Source: Bisporella sp. PMI_857
Taxonomy: Eukaryota > Ascomycota > Leotiomycetes > Helotiales > Helotiaceae
Direction: 5' to 3'
Length of the DNA: 64,000 nt
Assembly (NCBI GenBank): GCA_021307315.1
Contig: JAJSPD010000010.1
Span: forward strand, 124,001 to 188,000
The translations under genes were made by a program, and so were the position numbers. Of the stretch, positions 35,192-45,416 are shown piece after piece; positions within the stretch are counted from its first letter, which is position 1; each line of letters starts with the position of its first letter. The notes below the pieces were generated by a model. The model saw only the letters and a list, made by a program, of their open reading frames with translations, ran no database searches and was not told the origin of the DNA.

Positions 35192-35976
35192 GCGCAACTT
35201 GTTGGCCGTGACTGCTTTTGCTCCGCTGTTTAGTGTTCGGCACACTTCTGATATCAAATGTATCACGGTTTTTATATAGACTAACGTTTGTAAATGGGTC
35301 CGATAGCTATATTGAAGGAAGGGTTTGTGGATTCCGTTGACTATCTAGAGTCTGCTAGATCTTGCATCAAATACATGGGTTGTTGAAGGCCTTGGAATAG
35401 TACACTTTTGCGTGTGAATGTTCCATGTCAGTGAAATTTTCATCTTGGAGTGTTGATTTTGAGAAAAAGGCGCTCGTAGTCCGTCTGGCTTTTGGATCCG
35501 CAGAAAATTAACACCATTATCTCATATCGTTTGTTGTATTATATTGCACAGCCTGCCAAGATTGCCGCGTTATGGGCCAGGGACATCAAGAAGAGGATGA
35601 AAGTAAAATTATTGAACCGTATAAAGATATATAATGAAACGGGAGCCTAAAGAGGGACTGTCAGCCCGTCTCGAGGCTAGACCAATTTCGGCTATTCCTC
35701 CTCTCCCGCCGTCTTCTTTTTATTCCGTTTGCTTTTTGAGACAAGTGTTGACGACTTTAGCTAGGGAAGTGGGGTCACATAGTTGGCTGGAGATTAGTGA
35801 TCCCGTTTCCACCATCTCATTTAGACGAAAAGCCCACCAGGCTTTTATAACGTCTCGCTTAAGCATACTTCAGTCATAAACCCCAAAAAAAAACTAAGGC
35901 TACCACAATGTTTGAGATGATTTAATCCCTTCTCCCCACCTTCTCTCATCAAACAACAAACCACCAAAAGAGGAGG
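35192..35976. other. Intergenic stretch, no gene seen
   Basis: 3' flank of the OPT gene and downstream flank of the tRNA. A short frame at 35634-35879 is not recognised. Confidence 0.5.
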
Positions 35977-35982
35977 AAAAAA
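35977..35982 (-). terminator. Pol III terminator (T6 on minus strand)
   Basis: A run of six T on the minus strand, 12 bases beyond the tRNA 3' end, the position and length expected for an RNA polymerase III terminator. It supports transcription of the tRNA by Pol III. Confidence 0.65.
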
Positions 35983-36005
35983 GAGGTCGCCTTTTAGCAA
36001 TGCCT

Positions 36006-36016
36006 GGTTTCGATCC
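36006..36016 (-). promoter_or_regulatory. Internal B box of the tRNA gene
   Basis: GGATCGAAACC on the minus strand, the initiator-tRNA version of the Pol III B box (T-loop), intact and in the normal place. The A box, by contrast, is split by the intron after TGGCGCAG (36114-36107). Confidence 0.75.
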
Positions 36017-36051
36017 AGGGACCTCCGGGTTATGAGCCCGGCGCGCTTCCG

Positions 36052-36106
36052 CTATGATAATGTTAGTATGCTAACATTGGAAGAATTGCTGGGTGGGAAA
36101 ATTTAC
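36052..36106 (-). other. Spliceosomal-type intron inside the tRNA D-loop (55 nt)
   Basis: The minus-strand insert starts GTAAAT, has a perfect TACTAAC branch-site consensus at 36068-36062, and ends ATCATAG, with the branch A about 12 nt from the 3' end. It follows CAG and precedes C, a normal exon junction. Its length matches the 45-60 nt protein-gene introns of this window. An 8-bp perfect inverted repeat (AATGTTAG/CTAACATT, loop CATA on the minus strand, 36059-36078) lies around the branch site. It is not at position 37/38 and shows no anticodon-region bulge-helix-bulge, so the usual tRNA endonuclease route does not fit. Confidence 0.85.
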
Positions 36107-36415
36107 CTGCGCCACATTGCTTTGTAGGTGAACTAACTTGTTAGGGTCGAGTGCTTATAGAGACTGATAGCTTAGTAAAAATTGAACGGTAGATGTTTGG
36201 TGAATGATTGGGTGTCAGTGAAGCGGCTTAAACTCAATGGAGCGGGGAGCTCTCCCAAGGCTGTACAGGGGTGCTACTGCGCAAGCTAAGGCCGCGAGCC
36301 TTGTGAACTTCACTACGTCCCTACCACCACAACTGCTCACTCGCTACGGCTGTAGCCTACCGATATTTCCGCACCAAACAAAATATCGTGTACGCTGCAT
36401 ATACAGAAACACAAC

Positions 36416-37825
36416 ATGGAATCTAGCCGGTCGCCTCCAGCCGCGGCCTTTCCGACGAACATCGAAGAGTTCGACGCCGACGACCGCATCTCCTTCTCCA
36501 AGCTCGATAATAAGTTCTTGTTGGTGCAGGATGATGGCACGGAGTTCGAGTTTGATAGCAGGATTAGTAGGTGGGTGCCGATATTGGACGAGCAGCTGTT
36601 GGAGGAGCAGCAGCGAGCCTATAAGGTGGAGGGGGTGGAGGAGGACGTAGAGAATAAGAAGAAGCGGAAGCCTGACTGGGTTAATGGCCAGGATGTGAGT
36701 CCCTTTTGTCCCTTTATACATTCTAGAACGACCCTTGAGGAATTTTCGAGGACGGTTTGGCGGGGAAAATTCTACCTTGAGACTTATGGCGGCTGAAATG
36801 CAAGTGCGTGTGCAATTGAGGATAGAGCAATGCTCTGTGCAAATCTTCCGCGCAACTTTCAAGTTCTCCTCGGCCTTCTCCATTCACAGTGTCTCCAGTC
36901 TCCCTACGTACAGCCTAGCTAACAGACCCCAGGAAGGCGGTCGCTCCGTAAAACATAAAAAAACCAAAGCTCCTCCGCCACCCCGCGCAAATACAGCCGT
37001 CTACGTAACCGGATTACCCCGGATGTGACAGTCGAGGAGGTTGCCTCCGAATTCTCTAGAAAGTGCGGTATGATTGCTGAGGAAATCGATTCCGGGAAGC
37101 CTAGGATCAAATTATACACCGACGAAAAGGGAGAGTTTAAGGGCGATGCGCTTATAGTTTTCTTCAAGGCGCCGAGCGTGGATATGGCGATTACGTTGAT
37201 GGACGACACCCATTTTCGTATGGACTCTACGGGGAAGGTAGGAAGCGGGAAGATGCGGGTCATGGTTGCGGATCAGAGTTATAAGAAGGTGAAAAATGAC
37301 GGAAATGGAGAGGAAGGGGGACAGAAGGAGAGGTCAAAAGCAAGCATGAAGGATAAGCAGAAGATTATCAAGAAGACGCAGAAGCTTGATGCGAGATTGG
37401 CGGATTGGAGCGATGATGAGGCGTCAACCGTGGCGGAAACCGGGAGTAGGTGGGATAAGGTGGTTATATTAAAGCATATGTTTACGCTGGAGGAATTGCA
37501 GGAGGATCCGGCTGCCCTGTTGGATATCAAAGATGATATTCGGGAGGAGTGTGGGAAGTTGGGGGAGGTCACTAATGTGGTATGTTGTGCTACCTTCCCA
37601 CGACCAGCATTGCGTGATGCTAACAAGAAACAGGTGCTCTTCGATCTAGAAGAGGAAGGCATCGTCAGTGTCCGCTTCACCAACGCGCAATCAGCAAATG
37701 CATGCGTGGATCTAATGAACGGCCGCGCATTTGCGGGGCAAAAAGTCGAGGCATACATTGCGACTGGCAAAGAGCAGTTCCGGAAATCAAAGAAAAAGGC
37801 CGATGAGGAGAATGATGAGGAATAA
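36416..37825 (+). CDS. CUS2: Cus2/Tat-SF1 U2 snRNP-associated splicing factor, with a frameshift
   Basis: RRM/UHM protein that helps U2 snRNP fold and engage the branch site. Exons are 36416-36694, 36933-37579 and 37634-37825; introns of 238 nt and 54 nt. Exon 1 has the family block DDGTEFEFDSRISRWVPILD and EEQQRAYKV. Exon 2 opens with KTKAPPPPRANTAVYVTGLP (start of RRM1), but the next codons shift frame: after CCCC at 37017-37020 the zero frame hits TGA at 37026, while the conserved continuation (DVTVEEVASEF) is in the frame one base back. RRM1 continues with GDALIVFFKAPSVDMAITLMD. The C-terminal UHM has GIVSVRFTNAQSANACVDLMNGRAFAGQ and ends in an acidic/Lys-rich tail. A one-base loss in the C run explains everything: sequencing error or a real mutation. 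Confidence 0.85.
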
Positions 37826-39500
37826 GGAATTCCGGGATCGGTTACGAATGATGTATCAACAGGGAGTAAAGTGTATTATTAGGAGTGAAAGGAGTAAAAA
37901 TACCCAGTTCTTCTCATTCTGACAGCAACGCTTTCATCAACAGTACTTCATCCGTCAGCAAAACCTACATTGGTTTTGAATTCTCAATAAAGGCTTTACT
38001 GATAATAACCTACGCCATTTACTCATAGGACAATACCCTCTAATTCGTGAACCTTGACGCCTATTTCAAGCAAACCTTCCCATGGCAATGGTGTCATGAC
38101 ACCAAACACACCAGTAAACTTCAGTCCAAGAGACCATCTTGTATAAGCAAATCCTTTCCACCAAAAAAATTTCGCATTCACTCCCTTTATATTTCCCACA
38201 GAACCTTGGGCTACAGTTCTACGTTCATTCTTGCTAGTCTTGCATCTCGTGAACCATATTCGCCTTCCTTTGCAATAAGCAAATATATAACCTATTTATG
38301 CATCCTACTGGTTTTTTAGAGGTTTTTTTTTGGGGGGGGGGCTTCTTTCAAAACAAGAAATCAATTTTTGGTTGTTTGTTTCTGAGCATAGGACACACGG
38401 CCCGCGTATAGGGATCGAGCGATATCCATAGTTGGCTCAACGAAGCTATCTCTTGCCGCCTTGAGTTGCAACACCTGGTAGCTATTCAAACAGGCCCCGA
38501 ATGCTTATTCGGGCTTACGGCGATAGTTCGGGTGACAGCGATACGTGTGTCGACAGCACGCTGCACGTTTTCTTATTACCAGAATGTGAAAATGGGGGGT
38601 TTTGTGGAAGCGTAGGCTATCTCATTACCTGGTAAGCACGAAATTATGGGTTATGAGATTTGTTCCCTCATATACTGCTTTGCTCTAGTTGAGGGATGCT
38701 TTTGGGGAAAGCCTGGTCTTTTATACTTTTCGCACCCTACAACACACCCAACTTAGGTATTTCGCTGTAAGTCTCATGATGCGTGCTTTAGATGATCGGT
38801 CTACACGCGATTTAAGTTTAGGTTTTTTTGGGGTCCACCAACTTTTGGGACTTATAAAAGAACACACCACAGACGTTATTTCTTGTCTTGCAACCATTCC
38901 GAGCTGCTATGCTGTCGTACCTCCATGACTGGACAGCCTCCTGTTTCCCTCTAACCTTGTAAACACAAATTACTCAATATCCACGCATGGCATTTTCAGA
39001 GGTCTTGTTTAGAGCATACTTACATGTGCGGCTGAACTCGTTTATGCATTCACCATTACTGACATAAATCAAGTTAATAGCAGTTACTTTGGCGACAATG
39101 AAATGTAAATTCCAACGTTCATCACAAATTCCTTTGCAGAAAAGAGGTGGGACAAAAGCATCCTTATCCGGAGAACCTGCTTTCTTCTCTCATTCTTGCA
39201 CATACTTGCTTTACTATAACTTGCTGTACAGCACCTTCTCTGATTAGCAAGGACGGCTGCTGTTTTGAACATAGCTCTAGATACCTATGGTGATACAGGA
39301 TTAGACAGCAACGGTAGCAGCAACGTCAACCTAATGATCAGTTACTCTGTATCCGGGCACAAGCGACCCGTCCCGCGTTCTTTGATATTCTATGGTAGAC
39401 TTGGTGCTTCAAGGAGAGATAGCCTGCCTTGATAGGATGACACCAATTAGAACAGAACAAGCAATAATGTAGAGAGGTTCCTAGAATGTCCGATAAGGTC
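37826..39500. other. Intergenic stretch with homopolymers
   Basis: No supported gene. There is a T9-G10 junction at about 38323-38341, and AT-rich sequence throughout. The ORFs at 38047-38319 and 38689-38928 lack start context and recognisable motifs. Confidence 0.5.
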
Positions 39501-39562
39501 ACAGTCATATCCCTAGGCAGAGAGTATGTTCACTTCACGTGTTATTTTGGACCAGTGAACAA

Positions 39563-39975
39563 GTTAGTATCGTAGTATTTAGTAATATCGAGTCTCGAGA
39601 CATATAAGATCGACTTTTTGATACCACGCTAGTATTAGCACGGAAATTGAATCTTATATTATATTGGCAATAATACTAAATACTGTGCTCCGGCCACTTT
39701 GCGGCTTTAATACAAGGGTCAGAAACATAAAGAAATAAGCTTTACTCTTTTTAGTACGAATAGCCGAATTTGAAAGCTAAAACCCTTGTTGTATTGCTAA
39801 TTTAAGAATAGCGTTATCTAGAGTTAGTGTTGTAGTATATCGCGGTATAGTATGATATAATATGAGATTGAAAATTTTGCTGTATTACGTATACAAATTT
39901 CAAATCTCATATTGCGTGGTATATAGTATTGGTTTTTAGGGGTCGATATATCACGATAATACTAACTCGCACACT
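39563..39975. repeat. Degenerate MITE-like inverted-repeat region
   Basis: A left arm at about 39820-39875 (GAGTTAGTGTTGTAGTATATCG ... AATATGAGATT) is matched in inverted orientation by a right arm at about 39896-39970 (GAGTTAGTATTATCGTGATATATCG ... AATATGAGATTT, read on the minus strand). A further similar block, GTTAGTATCGTAGTATTTAGTAATATCG, lies at about 39563-39590. The arms are imperfect and AT-rich, as in old, decayed elements. No target-site duplication was identified. Confidence 0.4.
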
Positions 39976-40408
39976 GCTTTGGACTAAATAATAGATACCA
40001 ATTGCGGGCTCATGTCTACTAGCCACGTATAAAACTCCGGAGCAGGGGGATATAGGCTAGCGGTAGTGATACTAGCGCATCGGAATGTGGGCTAACCCAA
40101 ATTTTATTAATGTTCGGAACTGACACCGGTATCAACTTTTACTATAGCAGCCAAGGCACACATTATGATAATAACAAGGGCTATCTTAGTGGGAGAACGG
40201 AATCTCTGCCATCACAATGATATTCACTGCTTTGAAAACAATGAAGGCGTTTCAAGACTTTGAAGGAGTCGGTGAGTCCAAAGGCGGGCGGAGTTTCTTT
40301 TGATTATTTTATTAGTCTATCAAGTAAATAGATGGGAGCCTTATTATTGGCCAATCGGCCTGTGAGTGCGGCCAAGCGCTGTTAATGAAGCATTTCGAGA
40401 TAGCGTTA
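39976..40408. other. Intergenic stretch, no gene seen
   Basis: 3' flank of the ethanolamine kinase gene next to the degenerate repeat region. Nothing recognisable. Confidence 0.5.
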
Positions 40409-41762
40409 CTATGACGCTTCTTGAGTCCACCTCCTCTCCCTAAGTGGCTTTTCTTTTCCTTGACCGGCCCTGCTTCCATCTTCCTCCGCACGCCACATCC
40501 AAAACTCTTCCATTCTTAGTCTCGAGTGACTACTCCAATCAGATTCGATAGAAGAGATCTTGCCTTGGACCAAACACCATATACCCCAGAAGAAACCAGG
40601 AACTCCTCTAAACCGGTCGACTTCTGTCAGGAGACCTTCCACTTCCACTTCCATAGACTGCGGTAGAGCTTTGTACTGGCGGAAACTTCGAAGGTATTCT
40701 TCGATGAATGCATGTCGTGTAGCCCGTGTAGGCAACATATTATAGTCACGTTCAAACCCCGCCCACTCAGAAAAGTGGTTTGCGATGTCGAAGGCAGGGG
40801 GGCACGGGACAGAATATTCGTAGTCAATGAATTGCACTCCGCCTTTGAGAACTCCATCTGCAAAGGTTCCATTGGCAGCTGTTTTGGTTTGCGATGGGAT
40901 GAGCACATTGGCACTTACGAGGTCGCAATGACCATGTATAAACTAGTACGGGATATAATTAATAAAGATTTATTCCGAAAAGAGACATATAGAACCAACG
41001 CTGTCATATGCTTGGCTTTCTTGGTAAAAGCTTCCGACTAAACTGTCATATTCCTTTCTCAAAGTTGCATTGCGATTTCTCTCTTCGTTAGTGTCAGCTG
41101 GCAGCGCAGATATCCATTCCTGGAGGACAGTCCATATATTGCGTTGGTGAAAGTGATTAGCGGTGCTTGTATCACCTCCTTCTTGCTCACTTTGTCCTTT
41201 CTTAATGTCGCGAGTAAGATTTCTGCGTGGTAATGGAAGTCGTGCGTGCCACTCGCCCAAACGTGCTGCAATTGCTCGCCAGACAGGTTCCTGGACAAGA
41301 TCAAGAGTAGTGCATGGGCGACCTGGCAAGTATTTATACAGCAGTCCGTTGTTGAATCGGGCGAGTAAAGGTGTTGCAAGTCCTCGTTCTGCAAGCATTG
41401 CGTGTGTTTCGACTTCCATTTCACGGTCAATAAGGATGTCCGTATCGTTGCCATATGCCCGTAGCAGAATGGCCTCCTTTTCATTCTCGCTCTCAGGGCT
41501 CCCAGGGATCTCCTTGGTAATCTTGAGTAGCTTTATGAAGAATAAATCAAACAGATGCTTTAAAACAGTGGAAGTGATAGCCTACAGTGTTCATGAAACC
41601 ACCAGTGAAGCAAACAACATTAACTGGACCAGAATTCGTCTTCCAATGGGGGTACAGCATGAAAACCAGATCCAAAGCTGTTTCTGTACCTTCTGAATGT
41701 TTATAAGTAAAGGGTATGCGAGGCACGTGAGCTATTCTTGCTTCGGGTGGCTCTTGAGACAT
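40409..41762 (-). CDS. EKI1: Ethanolamine kinase
   Basis: Cytosolic kinase that phosphorylates ethanolamine, the first step of the CDP-ethanolamine branch of phosphatidylethanolamine synthesis. Exons 41762-41586, 41530-41000 and 40942-40409 give 413 aa. Visible blocks: VCFTGGFMNT | LLKI (nucleotide loop), AILLRAYGNDTDILIDREME, ATPLLARFNNGLLYKYLPGR, IHGHCDLVSANVLI (Brenner-type catalytic HxDxxxxN, here HCDLVSAN) and VQFIDYEYSVPCPPAFDIANHFSEWAGFERDYN (DYEY metal loop). The last exon keeps the helical C-terminus and adds an Arg/Lys-rich tail. Both introns have poor donors (GTAGGC, GTTGGT) and the first an AAG acceptor, yet only these joins restore the family sequence. Ethanolamine rather than choline kinase is favoured by the LLKI, GNDTD and WAGFERDYN blocks. 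Confidence 0.88.
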
Positions 41763-42689
41763 GCTGATGAACAAGTAAGTGTACCTAGCAAGCTCTTCGA
41801 AAACGTTAAAGAGGACAAATGAAGGTAAATTGGGGTTCCTCGAGCACGCTGTGGCGAATAGAGAAATAAAGTGAATTCTGAGGTATTTGTGTGGGCCGAA
41901 TTGCAGGTGAAAGGAAGCTGAATCAGGTGCACAATATGGTGGCTTTTTGGACGCCCGACTTGATAGCCATGAGTTTAATTGCCAAGAGCGCGGCCTCCAA
42001 CACCAAATCAACCCTTATATACATGCTCGATGAAAGCAATAAGGTAAACCCCATACCCCCTTTTTGGGTGCTGACTGGATGACAAGTTTTGGTTCGGATG
42101 ATGCTCAGGATATAGCCCAACTGTCCATAATATTCCTGAGCCGATGTATTAGTAGTTCGCTTCGTTGCTGCTACATCACTGAGTTGACTTGAAAGATATC
42201 ATTACCGCTATAGCGACGGAATTCGTGAAGAGTGAAAACATGCGATAGCGATATGAGGACGGTAAAACCTCCCGAGTTGGTGACATTGATCACATGAGCG
42301 GCCAGTGCACTCACTACAACGACCTTGTCCTGCGCATCAACAAGAAAGCTGACCGATATGAGGCAGCATCTTGAACATACAAATATTCCACTATTTGTGC
42401 CTTGCATCTTCGAGACGTCAGTAAAAGGAAGGAATTGCCGTGAATTGCATGGCTGTTGAGAGTGCCAGCGGCTAAGGAGCCACGAGTTTATAATATAGAA
42501 GCAATATGCAAGTATCAACAAACATGACACATTGAGCAGAAGTTGCTCGGCACTAATCGACCTGCTGGGGATTCTTTCATTGTGGAAGCTCTGAAATGCT
42601 CCTCCAAGTTCATAATATTTCGCAGTCGCTCATATCCCGGGGCCTACGAACATCACTTTTATTTATGCTAAATAGACATAATATACAAT
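41763..42689. other. Intergenic stretch, no gene seen
   Basis: Promoter of the ethanolamine kinase and 3' flank of the glucosidase II beta gene. Short ORFs are not recognised. Confidence 0.5.
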
Positions 42690-44508
42690 CTACAGCTCAT
42701 CCTTTCCAGCCGCTGGCTTCTTCCCATTTCCTGAAACTGCCTTTTCACAAACAGCAGGTGTACCCACATCCATACGGTACTTGCACTTTTCCTGCTCCAC
42801 CACCTTCCAAATCTCATCTTTCTCATAGCAAGCCAGCACCACCGTCGTCTGCCGGTTTGGACCATTCCAGCAATGCTGACCGTTCTCAAATAACATGGTG
42901 ATGCGCTCTCCTTGTCCAACGCCCTTTCCATCAGCCCCAACCTCTTCATCCACCACCAACTTATCAAAGCGTGCGAAGTTGCCCATGCCTGTGTTTCCAC
43001 CACCTTTTCTAGACCTTTGGGTCGTCTTGTCCATCCAGCAGAGCTCATAGGTGTACTCACCGGAATCGGTGGTTACGCATATACCCTTTAAGGAACGGAA
43101 GACGTCATTGGGGCCAAAGTCCTTGATGAGGTCACTTTCCAGGTTCTGGAGAGAAGTCTGTTTGTTTGACAGCTCGGTTTTCGCACTTTCCATGGCGGAA
43201 CGCGCATCAGTGACGGCTTTGGATTCTGAGCCGGAATTTGCGTTATCGGCTAGGATGCCGTTCTCGACGAGCATGATGCGGAAGTCGACAAGCTTCTGAT
43301 GAATCCATTCGCGAACGGCGCTGGGAAGGTACTCTTCAAATTTGTAGACTAAAACGCATTAGCTGGATCAAAGGATGACAGAATGGTATACTTACTAGCC
43401 TCAACATCGCTTTCCTCCTCCTCTGCCTCCCACTCGGCCCAATTGATGCCCTCGGTTTCGCTGTCAGGCTTAGAAATCTCTTCGATATCACGGTCTTCCG
43501 CAGACTCATCTTTCTGCTCTTGAGCTGCCGCATAGTCTTCCCATGCCTTGACAGCTCGTTTGACACCCTCGTCGTTGAAGTTGGGATTGCGTTCCTCCTT
43601 GAAAGTAGTAAGAATATACTCTAGCTCTTTGACCCTCTCTTTCAATGCATTCTTCCTTTCCACAACACTAATAAGCTTCTCTCTCAGCTCCTCTACCCGA
43701 TTCTTTGCCAACCCCGCCAGAATTGTAACCCTCGACCCCTTCCCCTTACTTGTAACTACCTTGCCTCTTTCCCGTCGCTCAACTTCATTGTATGTCTTCT
43801 CCAAGTTACTAGCTTTCACCTCGAGACCCTTGATATCCTCTTTAGTCTTCTGAATGTCCTCTTCAATCCCAATTTTTATCGATTTCGCGTCTCTTATTAA
43901 TTCATCTTTCTTCTTCAATGCAGCTCTTTGAGTCTTTTGTTTGATATCATCCAACCTTCTCCATTCCTTTCCGATTTCGCTGCATTTATCTGGGCACTTC
44001 ACACCTCCTACGCCCGCATGCTCATCACTACCATCACAGCAGATCTCATAATCACAAACACCATCATTCACGTATGTATGTGGTATATATCCTGGTATAT
44101 GCCCTTTATTCTTGCAGTAGAATCCTGGCAGTGCTATCGTAACATTTGAGGTTCCATCAGGCGCACCAGGTACAGGCTGATATGGGGAGTATGTGGAGAG
44201 ATGTGTGCAAGCTGCGGTTCCAGGCTCGTCTGACCCATCGGGACAATCGCAATAATCATCATTTATTTGAGATACCTCGAGCTTGATTGACGGAGTGCCA
44301 ATGCAAGTAAAGCCATCCGTAGCTTTGTAGAACTTTGCATCTGCAGGAAATGTTAGCTGAGAGCTCAGTTAAGCGTACTGTTGAAGCCCTCTCGAATGTG
44401 GGGGATTTACGAACATTCTGGGCCGACGCCTCGAGGCCGTGCGGACTCGGCAGCGAGTATAGAGGTTGAGAAGGTGCTTATGAGCACCAATGCATCTACT
44501 CGCCGCAT
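42690..44508 (-). CDS. gtb1: Glucosidase II beta subunit (PRKCSH/Gtb1)
   Basis: Non-catalytic ER subunit that retains and activates glucosidase II, which trims the inner glucoses of N-glycans. Exons 44508-44415, 44340-43396 and 43348-42690 give 565 aa. Residues 1-20 are a signal peptide (VDALVLISTFSTSILAAES); RPRGVGPE follows. Two LDL-receptor class A-like cysteine modules carry INDDYCDCPDGSDEPGT and VNDGVCDYEICCDGSDEHAG, both with acidic Ca-binding residues. A long charged coiled coil (about 125-260) and an acidic stretch (SETEGINWAEWEAEEEES) come next. The C-terminal MRH domain includes GICVTTDSGEYTYELCWMDKTTQR, NGQHCWNGPNR and VVLACYEKDEIW. It ends in KDEL, an ER retrieval signal. The first intron donor is GTTCGT. 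Identification is firm. Confidence 0.95.
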
Positions 44509-45416
44509 TATTTATTTGTGGAAGTTGTTGTTTACTGGCAATTGGTTTGGCGCTGTGAGAATTCATGATGCCAGCTATCTGTGAAACGAGGCTGGGAGTG
44601 AGTCTATCTAGTTGATAAAAACACCCGAGCCCCTTTTCCCCCTTATGGTCAACAAATAAACGAGGAGATCTCTGGCAGGGTTTTATAAACATAAGAATCT
44701 ACCTATTGAGAGGTTCTCAAGACAACGAATTTCTTCTGAATCGATTGGTGTAAAAATCAACAAAAGCTTCAATCAGGCTAAGTCGATGCATACGGGTAGC
44801 CTCTTCCGACTCAGTTTACTCCCATATTCCAGTCACCGACGGTTGGTCCTCTACCTGAATCTCATGCCATACTGCAAAAAATTCATAACATCATTATTAT
44901 CTATATATTAGCCATAATCGTAGTGCCGTAAATCTGAATAATAAACTTTCTCACATCCAAATATCTGTAGACATACCCATTTGGCATGACACGCGGCAAA
45001 TCGCAACCATGAATATCTTACAAGCACTCACCGAACCTGTGCAAAATCTCATGAATGCCGACTCTCTTCAATACGCTCTCTCTACCCAATCACACGGTAC
45101 TCCTTAACTCACAGCTCTATTCTACAGCATTATAAAAGAGCCAGCATCGCCATGTTGCACAAACTCCGCACCAGACGATCATCCAAGACAGTTACAAGCA
45201 TATCAAACTGCATCAATAATCCATACCCACAGAGAGAAAATCGAAAGAACAAGCATAAGCCACTCACAAGCAAGACACCACCAACTAAACCAAGCCAATC
45301 ATCCAAAACGTAACACCGAAACTACGAATCGAGAAACCACCACCATATACGCTTCACACCACCCACCCACGCCTCCTCCCCTCAACAAGGCCAAAGAAGG
45401 GGGAAAAAAAGAGGAA
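44509..45416. other. Intergenic stretch, no gene seen
   Basis: Upstream of the glucosidase II beta gene and of the small Cys-containing ORF. The last 150 bp are A/C-rich, like a fungal leader. Confidence 0.5.

Larger units (their letters stand above)
35995..36121 (-). tRNA. Initiator tRNA-Met (CAU) interrupted by a D-loop intron
   Basis: Exons are 36121-36107 and 36051-35995; removing 36106-36052 leaves exactly 72 nt that fold as an initiator tRNA. The acceptor stem AGCAATG/CATTGCT has 7 pairs with the initiator-specific A1:U72. The D stem is GCGC/GCGC. The anticodon stem CCGGG/CCCGG holds the three G:C pairs of initiators around loop CTCATAA (anticodon CAU). The variable loop is AGGTC, and the T arm CCTGG-ATCGAAA-CCAGG has A54 and A60 instead of T54 and pyrimidine, another eukaryotic initiator mark. 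The discriminator is A. With the insert retained, the D-loop would be 62 nt. The gene would supply the start-codon tRNA for cytoplasmic translation. Calling it functional assumes the insert is spliced, which the sequence strongly suggests but cannot prove. Confidence 0.92.

Noticed and set aside
36052..36106. Reading the tRNA insert as a canonical tRNA-endonuclease intron
   Set aside because: It is in the D-loop, not after position 37, and it has GT, TACTAAC and AG rather than a bulge-helix-bulge next to the anticodon.
36237..36650. 137-aa plus-strand ORF overlapping the start of CUS2
   Set aside because: Different frame from the conserved Cus2 exon and Ser/Arg/Pro-rich composition typical of a shadow frame; no start support.
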